Below are positions 5,814 through 9,930 of a stretch of 9,930 nucleotides of DNA, in pieces (position 1 is the stretch's first letter; each line of letters starts with the position of its first letter). This DNA is from an uncultured Clostridia bacterium (GTDB lineage: Bacteria; Bacillota; Clostridia; Lachnospirales; Lachnospiraceae), in the NCBI GenBank assembly GCA_937888895.1, contig CALASV010000190.1, positions 1-9,930 on the forward strand. The letters are read 5' to 3'. Both the position numbers and the translations under genes were made by a program. The notes under the pieces were generated by a model that saw only the letters and a list, made by a program, of their open reading frames with translations, was not told the DNA's origin and did no database searches.

Positions 5814-7379
5814 TCATTCTAAAAAATTACCTATACAATATTTTCTCTTTTCACCAAATCCCAATTGTGTTTCAATTACATTACAAGTTTTACAAACTTC
5901 TTCATACGTATCTATAGTTACTTCTATGGTACAGTTTTGATATATATATTCTTCGATTCCTTCCCCACTTTTTATTTCTCCACAAAGATACAAATATTGC
6001 TCTGTTTCTAAAGAATATTGTTCGTTTTGTACTTGCATATCTTGTTTTACACAAAACTCATACTCTGGTATAGGAGGAACCATATCATCATCTTCTGCTA
6101 CTAAGTATTCCACTTGTATCATAAGTTTGTCCAACAGATGCACTTCTACCAGTTCTATATTTTCTACACAAAAACGTACCAAACGAGGTGCTTCTATTCC
6201 ATCTGCCGAATAAAGTCCATACACTCGTCTACCATCGGTATATAACTGTTCTATTTTACGATTACTATCTGTAGTAGCTATGGTATCCATTGGATAAAGT
6301 TGTTTTGCTGTCATATCCACACAATATAAATACTCTCCATCCGTTGCCCATAAATAATCTCCATTTTCTGTTATCGTAAAAGAAGAAATTTCTTCCATTC
6401 CTTCTCCAAAGCAATCTTCTATTTCTTCTTTTAAATAAGCATTTGCACTAATAATCTCACTACGCAAATCATAAACTTTTTTCTTCTTTGTTTCCAAATG
6501 AAACGTAGAAATAACCGAACTTCCAAGATTGATAGAATATAGTTTATCCCCAGCGATACAATACTGAAATTCTCCTATTTCTAATGGAATACTATCGTCC
6601 TTTCCCTTTGTTCTACTGATGAAAGCTATCTTAGCAGGTTCTATACTATCTGCTGTTTCTAAAGGATAAGAAAAATAATAGTTCTCCCAACCTACTTTTC
6701 CTTGATTAGTAGTATCTTTTACAGGTTCACTTGCACCAAATGGCAATGTATAAAAAGACACCTTATTACGAATAACTCCATCCACACTTGATACTATTTC
6801 ACTATAATTAAAATGAATGCCTTGTTCATTTACATTTAATTTATGGCGTTCTCCACCTTGAATAGCACCTAAAGCATATACTAACTCTAGTTCTTTTGTT
6901 TCCTTTTTATACTGATAAATATCTCCTGCTTTTTGTTCCTCGGTATCTTCACTTATCATAAAATAAACATAATCTCCAAACGGATATATTTCTTTTACTG
7001 GCAATGCTACAGCTACTTGTACGATTCCATCTTTCATCTCATATAAATAATTATCTCTATTTTGATTCACAAAATAAACCGTTTCCTCGTCATCTACACA
7101 AAAAAGAGATGCCCCACTATCTATACCTCTTGTAAACTTTCGATTCATTCCATTACAAGCCTCTGTATCAATAGCAATATCCATATGGATTGGATAGCCA
7201 ATCGGTTCTTCTGTTGGCGTTGGTGTCACTTTAGTTTCACTTTCTTCTTTTGCCATTGGAGTAATTCCATTAATGGTAAGTGTTTTTGTAGAAGATTCTG
7301 TTATTTCTTCCCCTTGTCCACAAGCACAACTAAACATAGACAGCAAAAGTAAAATACCTATACTTTTCCAATGTTTCAT
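5814..7379 (-). CDS. Lipoprotein with beta-propeller-like repeats
   Basis: This 521-residue protein has a short lysine-containing N-terminus, a hydrophobic stretch and a lipobox-like MFSCAC sequence; Cys18 or Cys20 would be the lipidated residue, so it is probably anchored to the outer face of the membrane. A Ser/Thr/Pro-rich linker (about 28-62, with TPTPTEEP) leads into repeated beta-strand units of the kind seen in DUF5050-like and other surface propellers: ETVYFVNQNRDNYLYEMKDG, IYPFGDYVYFM, GDKLYSINLGS, GDYLWATDGEYLYCVD, DGRRVYGLYSADG. No catalytic motif is visible. The last ~60 residues contain several cysteines (including CKTC), possibly forming disulfides. TAGGAG lies five bases before the ATG. 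It follows the large propeller/solute-binding lipoprotein by 27 bases and is in the same operon. A ligand-binding or accessory role in uptake or sensing is inferred. Confidence 0.8.
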   Translation of the reverse strand: MKHWKSIGILLLLSMFSCACGQGEEITESSTKTLTINGITPMAKEESETKVTPTPTEEPIGYPIHMDIAIDTEACNGMNRKFTRGIDSGASLFCVDDEETVYFVNQNRDNYLYEMKDGIVQVAVALPVKEIYPFGDYVYFMISEDTEEQKAGDIYQYKKETKELELVYALGAIQGGERHKLNVNEQGIHFNYSEIVSSVDGVIRNKVSFYTLPFGASEPVKDTTNQGKVGWENYYFSYPLETADSIEPAKIAFISRTKGKDDSIPLEIGEFQYCIAGDKLYSINLGSSVISTFHLETKKKKVYDLRSEIISANAYLKEEIEDCFGEGMEEISSFTITENGDYLWATDGEYLYCVDMTAKQLYPMDTIATTDSNRKIEQLYTDGRRVYGLYSADGIEAPRLVRFCVENIELVEVHLLDKLMIQVEYLVAEDDDMVPPIPEYEFCVKQDMQVQNEQYSLETEQYLYLCGEIKSGEGIEEYIYQNCTIEVTIDTYEEVCKTCNVIETQLGFGEKRKYCIGNFLE

Positions 7380-7406
7380 TTTTTCTCCTACCTTTTCCTT
7401 TATCGA

Positions 7407-9488
7407 TTACTCTCCTACATAAATTTTTCTCTTTCGTTCAATTTCTTCTATCATTTCTTCTAATTCCATTTCCCCATCTACATAATCCCAAAAATCATTC
7501 CAATACACATCAAGGTCCATAGCAAATGTAATTTCTCCTTCTTTATACACTTGATAATATTCTTTTGTAATAGGAGTATCTGTATATAATGTCTCATCTA
7601 CTAATAAAAACGTATCTTTTTGTGTTACCATATACTTGCAAAAATCAGAAATATAATCTAATGTCACTTCTAAGTTTTCTGCTTGTGGATTGACAGCAAG
7701 AAAGGTCAATGTTCCTACATTTCCAATTTTTTCAGATAATCGTGGTATATTTGTTATGCCAATCATATCAGAAGTTCCTAATTGTTTACTTGTTCTAAAA
7801 AAACTACTATGATATCCTAATAATACTTGATATAAAAAATTAGGAATTTGTTCTAATTCTTCTTGTGTATAATTCGGATTATTTATATTTAATACTGGCT
7901 TTACAGAACCAATAATATCTTCATTGGAAGATTTTCCCGTTTTTTCATCAATTCGTCTTAATTGTTTTGCATATGTTCGAAAAACTTCTGTATCAAAACT
8001 ATCATATACACTTAAATATTGAAACAAAAAATTCTCTATCATAAGATAATTAGAAAGTGAACCTTTTTCTGGTTCTTTTGTTCTAACCTCCTCTACTAAA
8101 GTTAAAAATTCCAATAAATCCATCTGAGATAAATCAATGCCTCGCATAGCACTATATTCTTTATGATAATATAGTGGGAAAATCGCACTTTCCACAGGAA
8201 TCATCCAAATATCTCCATTTTCATTAATAGCCACTTCTTTAATATAAGGAAAACAAGCATCTAAATATTCCTGCACACCTGCTACTTCATTCAGTGCATA
8301 AAATGCTCCTTTTTCTTTAATATTATAAGCAATAGACTTTCTACTTTCTAATAAATACATATCAAAATCAGTATCCCCTGCTAACACTTTTAATGCATAA
8401 CTTTCTGGTTCTAAACTAGTTCTTTCTACTTGATATCCACTATCATATAGTTCATAATATCCCTCATGCAATAATAAACGAATTGGTGTATTATTTTTAA
8501 TTAAATCATTCACTCCCATGCGTTCTACTCCATCTAGACGCATATAAAATAAAAAACCTCGTTGATATGCAAAATTCCCCATAAAAGCAACTTCATTTTT
8601 AGAAAGTCTAGTTTCTACATTATTGAGTGTTCCGTAATAAATACCCTGACCTTTTAAAAACAAAAAACCATCTTTACATTGTGTTAAATTTGCAATAGAG
8701 TCTTGATTTTTCCTCCATCCTACTTCCGTTAAGGTTGCTTCTTTTGGATTAAATTCTAAAAATCCAAATCCATTCTCCTCATTATAGTGATAAATCAATA
8801 ATGTATCTTTGTTTGTTTCTACAATATCCATTGGAAAATCAATAGGAATTATTTCTTCTTGTGGTGTTTCTTCTCCCATTTTAATTCGACTAATACATTC
8901 TCCTTGGTAAGTATAAAAATCTATATCAGGATGTAACGTATATTCTTTTTCTGGTATTTCTTTCAAACAACCAATCACATAAACATAATTCTCTACAAAA
9001 ACTACATTATTGATATTACTATATGTTTCAAATTGATATAACTCATTCACTTTCCAAGTCTTTGTATCAATGGTATATAATGTTGGACCCCAAGTAGCTA
9101 ACTCTGATTTCATGGCAATACAATATAATGTTCCTTCTTTTGCAGTTAAAAAACTAATACTTCCTGTTCCAAGTGTTAGTTCTACTTCCTTTATACAACT
9201 TCCCTCCAAATCATACACTTGAAACAATTGAACAAAAGATGAATACGTAGAAATATCTACTGTTGCACCCTCTTCTAATTCTGTAATACAATTAACGGTA
9301 TAAAGATAACCTTCTTCATCTACAGCAATTGCATCCACTTCTTTAGCTCCTTCATATAAAAATTCTTCTGCACTTACTTCCAATGGTTCTGTAGATGTTT
9401 TTTCCACGAGTTCTTCTTCTGCCTGACAACCTCCAAACACCAACAAAACACTAAATAAAATAATCATAAAAACTTGTTTCATACTCAT
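7407..9488 (-). CDS. Large lipoprotein: beta-propeller-like N-terminus fused to family 1 solute-binding domain
   Basis: The signal peptide ends in VFGGC (Cys21). Residues about 40-335 are propeller-like repeats (VDAIAVDEEGYLYTVNC, GTLYCIAMKS, NVVFVENYVYVIGC, KDGFLFLKGQGIYYG). Residues about 340-693 resemble an extracellular solute-binding protein, family 1: ALKVLAGDTDFDMYLLESR, IKEKGAFYALNEV, ACFPYIKEVAINENGDIWMIPVESAIFPLYYHKE, and LTFLAVNPQAENLEVTLDYISDF. The protein would bind a solute at the membrane surface and could deliver it to an ABC channel such as the one at 3565-5123. AAGGAG (9496-9491) is only two bases from the ATG at 9488 but eight bases from the ATG at 9482, so Met3 is probably the true start (691 residues). 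The homologous pieces at 448-702 and 1796-2356 are remnants of paralogues. The ligand is unknown. No good promoter is visible between its start and the upstream terminator hairpin. Confidence 0.85.
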   Translation of the reverse strand: MSMKQVFMIILFSVLLVFGGCQAEEELVEKTSTEPLEVSAEEFLYEGAKEVDAIAVDEEGYLYTVNCITELEEGATVDISTYSSFVQLFQVYDLEGSCIKEVELTLGTGSISFLTAKEGTLYCIAMKSELATWGPTLYTIDTKTWKVNELYQFETYSNINNVVFVENYVYVIGCLKEIPEKEYTLHPDIDFYTYQGECISRIKMGEETPQEEIIPIDFPMDIVETNKDTLLIYHYNEENGFGFLEFNPKEATLTEVGWRKNQDSIANLTQCKDGFLFLKGQGIYYGTLNNVETRLSKNEVAFMGNFAYQRGFLFYMRLDGVERMGVNDLIKNNTPIRLLLHEGYYELYDSGYQVERTSLEPESYALKVLAGDTDFDMYLLESRKSIAYNIKEKGAFYALNEVAGVQEYLDACFPYIKEVAINENGDIWMIPVESAIFPLYYHKEYSAMRGIDLSQMDLLEFLTLVEEVRTKEPEKGSLSNYLMIENFLFQYLSVYDSFDTEVFRTYAKQLRRIDEKTGKSSNEDIIGSVKPVLNINNPNYTQEELEQIPNFLYQVLLGYHSSFFRTSKQLGTSDMIGITNIPRLSEKIGNVGTLTFLAVNPQAENLEVTLDYISDFCKYMVTQKDTFLLVDETLYTDTPITKEYYQVYKEGEITFAMDLDVYWNDFWDYVDGEMELEEMIEEIERKRKIYVGE

Positions 9489-9545
9489 TTCTCCTTCTTC
9501 AGTAGCATTGAATTGTAATACAACTATAACATAATTTTACTATTT

Positions 9546-9610
9546 AAAAAAGAGACAAACTAGTAGAATTTGGTACGAAGTTTTTTTCAGACTCTACTAT
9601 TTTATCTCTT
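9546..9610 (-). terminator. Terminator hairpin upstream of the large lipoprotein operon
   Basis: The stem pairs AAGAGA (9550-9555) with TCTCTT (9605-9610) and TAGTAGA (9561-9567) with TCTACTA (9593-9599), with three more A-T pairs between them and two mismatches. On the minus strand it ends in six T residues (9551-9546). Transcripts from promoter B would meet it before reaching the lipoprotein start at 9488. Confidence 0.7.
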
Positions 9611-9677
9611 GTATTATAATCACTTCACAAAAATATAATAAAACAGTAAATAAAATAATCGTAAAAACTCACTTCAT
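9600..9677 (-). pseudogene. Signal-peptide remnant of a paralogous lipoprotein
   Basis: On the minus strand AGGAGG (9686-9681) is followed by ATG at 9677, AAG, then TGA at codon 3. If read through, the frame is VFTIILFTVLLYF, which matches the signal peptide VFMIILFSVLLVF of the lipoprotein at 7407-9488; about 39 of 48 bases agree between the two gene starts. After about 16 codons the similarity ends, and a stop follows near the foot of the terminator hairpin. The left limit is approximate. It keeps a promoter of the shared type and a ribosome binding site, so it may act only as a transcribed leader. Confidence 0.65.
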
Positions 9678-9700
9678 AGACCTCCTCTTTTTTTATAATG

Positions 9701-9730
9701 TATAACAAAATTATACATAGAAATGTGCGA
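9701..9730 (-). promoter_or_regulatory. Predicted ECF promoter B (lipoprotein remnant/leader)
   Basis: On the minus strand TCGCACAT (9730-9723) and GTTATA (9706-9701) are separated by 16 bases, as in promoters A and C. A perfect 14-base AT palindrome (9734-9747) lies three bases upstream. The predicted start near 9694 is followed closely by AGGAGG and the truncated lipoprotein start. Confidence 0.65.
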
Positions 9731-9820
9731 TAGATTTTTATAAAAATTCTATAAACATATCAATTATTATTTTATATAGCTAACCTATTACAATAGTTTT
9801 CTTAATTATATGAATTTTTA

Positions 9821-9850
9821 TTGTCAGTAATATTCTATTTGTGTTACAAT
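9821..9850 (+). promoter_or_regulatory. Predicted vegetative promoter of the Rpn-type gene
   Basis: TTGTCA (9821-9826) and TACAAT (9845-9850) with an 18-base spacer match a SigA-type promoter with two mismatches in total. The predicted start is near 9857, just before the AAAGGAG site (9858-9864). It differs from the three ECF-like promoters of the locus. Confidence 0.55.
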
Positions 9851-9870
9851 AAAAAAGAAAGGAGACGAAA

Positions 9871-9930
9871 ATGAATACAACAGAAATAGGAATTGGTGCA
9901 AATAGAGAACATAAAGACACACTTTTTAGA
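9871..9930 (+). CDS. Rpn-family PD-(D/E)XK nuclease/transposase-like protein (5' end only)
   Basis: Only the first 20 codons are in the window: MNTTEIGIGANREHKDTLFR. The REHKDTLFR motif is the characteristic start of Rpn (YhgA-like) proteins, which carry a PD-(D/E)XK nuclease fold and promote recombination; it is usually followed by a phenylalanine-rich segment that lies beyond the window edge. AAAGGAG sits six bases before the ATG. A 3' remnant of the same family lies at 5595-5738 in the same orientation, and the two flank the minus-strand lipoprotein operon. Whether this copy is intact cannot be judged here. Confidence 0.7.
   Translation, partial: MNTTEIGIGANREHKDTLFR

Noticed and set aside
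7062..7352. Plus-strand open frame of 96 codons
   Set aside because: It is antisense to the N-terminal part of the 521-residue lipoprotein, with no start signals.
9525..9535. GTTATAG before the large lipoprotein as another ECF promoter
   Set aside because: The upstream box is absent; the expected position falls in the T tract of the terminator hairpin.
1..9930. CRISPR arrays, tRNA, rRNA or riboswitches
   Set aside because: No regularly spaced repeats, no cloverleaf-like conserved TTCGA arms and no recognisable riboswitch core were seen on either strand.

Overview
The window is very AT-rich, with Gram-positive style ribosome binding sites (AAGGAGG-like), short rho-independent terminators and many small lipoproteins. 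The protein families (ECF sigma factor with a short membrane partner, CUT1-type sugar permeases, beta-propeller/solute-binding lipoproteins, Rpn-type nuclease genes, an IS200/IS605 remnant) fit a low-GC Firmicute, most probably a Lachnospiraceae-like Clostridia member. This assignment is inferred from family resemblance only.

Layout from left to right. (1) Positions 1-1633, minus strand: an operon of an ECF sigma factor, a small single-pass membrane protein that is probably its anti-sigma partner, and a lipoprotein start fused in frame to the C-terminal part of an IS605-type TnpB; positions 1-75 are probably the rest of the transposon right end. (2) 1731-3276, minus strand: a terminator, the C-terminal piece of a solute-binding lipoprotein, and an XRE/TPR-type regulator gene broken by a nonsense codon and a poly-A frameshift. 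(3) 3507-5562, plus strand: two ABC permease subunits and a small membrane-anchored protein in an overlapping operon, followed by a 3' remnant of an Rpn-type nuclease gene and a terminator. (4) 5814-9488, minus strand: a two-gene lipoprotein operon, comprising a large propeller/solute-binding lipoprotein and a second propeller-like lipoprotein. (5) 9546-9930: a terminator hairpin, a dead signal-peptide remnant of a paralogous lipoprotein with its promoter, and the first 20 codons of a complete-looking Rpn-type gene that runs off the window.

The most informative non-coding signal is a promoter motif that occurs three times with identical spacing: TCGCACAT, 16 bases, GTTATA. It lies in front of the ECF sigma operon, in front of the permease operon, and in front of the lipoprotein remnant upstream of the large lipoprotein operon. 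The simplest reading is an autoregulated ECF sigma factor whose regulon is the neighbouring transport and lipoprotein genes, so the scattered operons would form one envelope-associated uptake or sensing system. The nucleotide-binding subunit of the ABC transporter is absent from the window.

The locus also shows heavy decay. At least three lipoprotein copies are truncated (N-terminal piece fused to TnpB, C-terminal piece at 1796-2356, signal-peptide remnant at 9677). One regulator is a pseudogene, and two Rpn-type sequences in the same orientation flank the intact lipoprotein operon.
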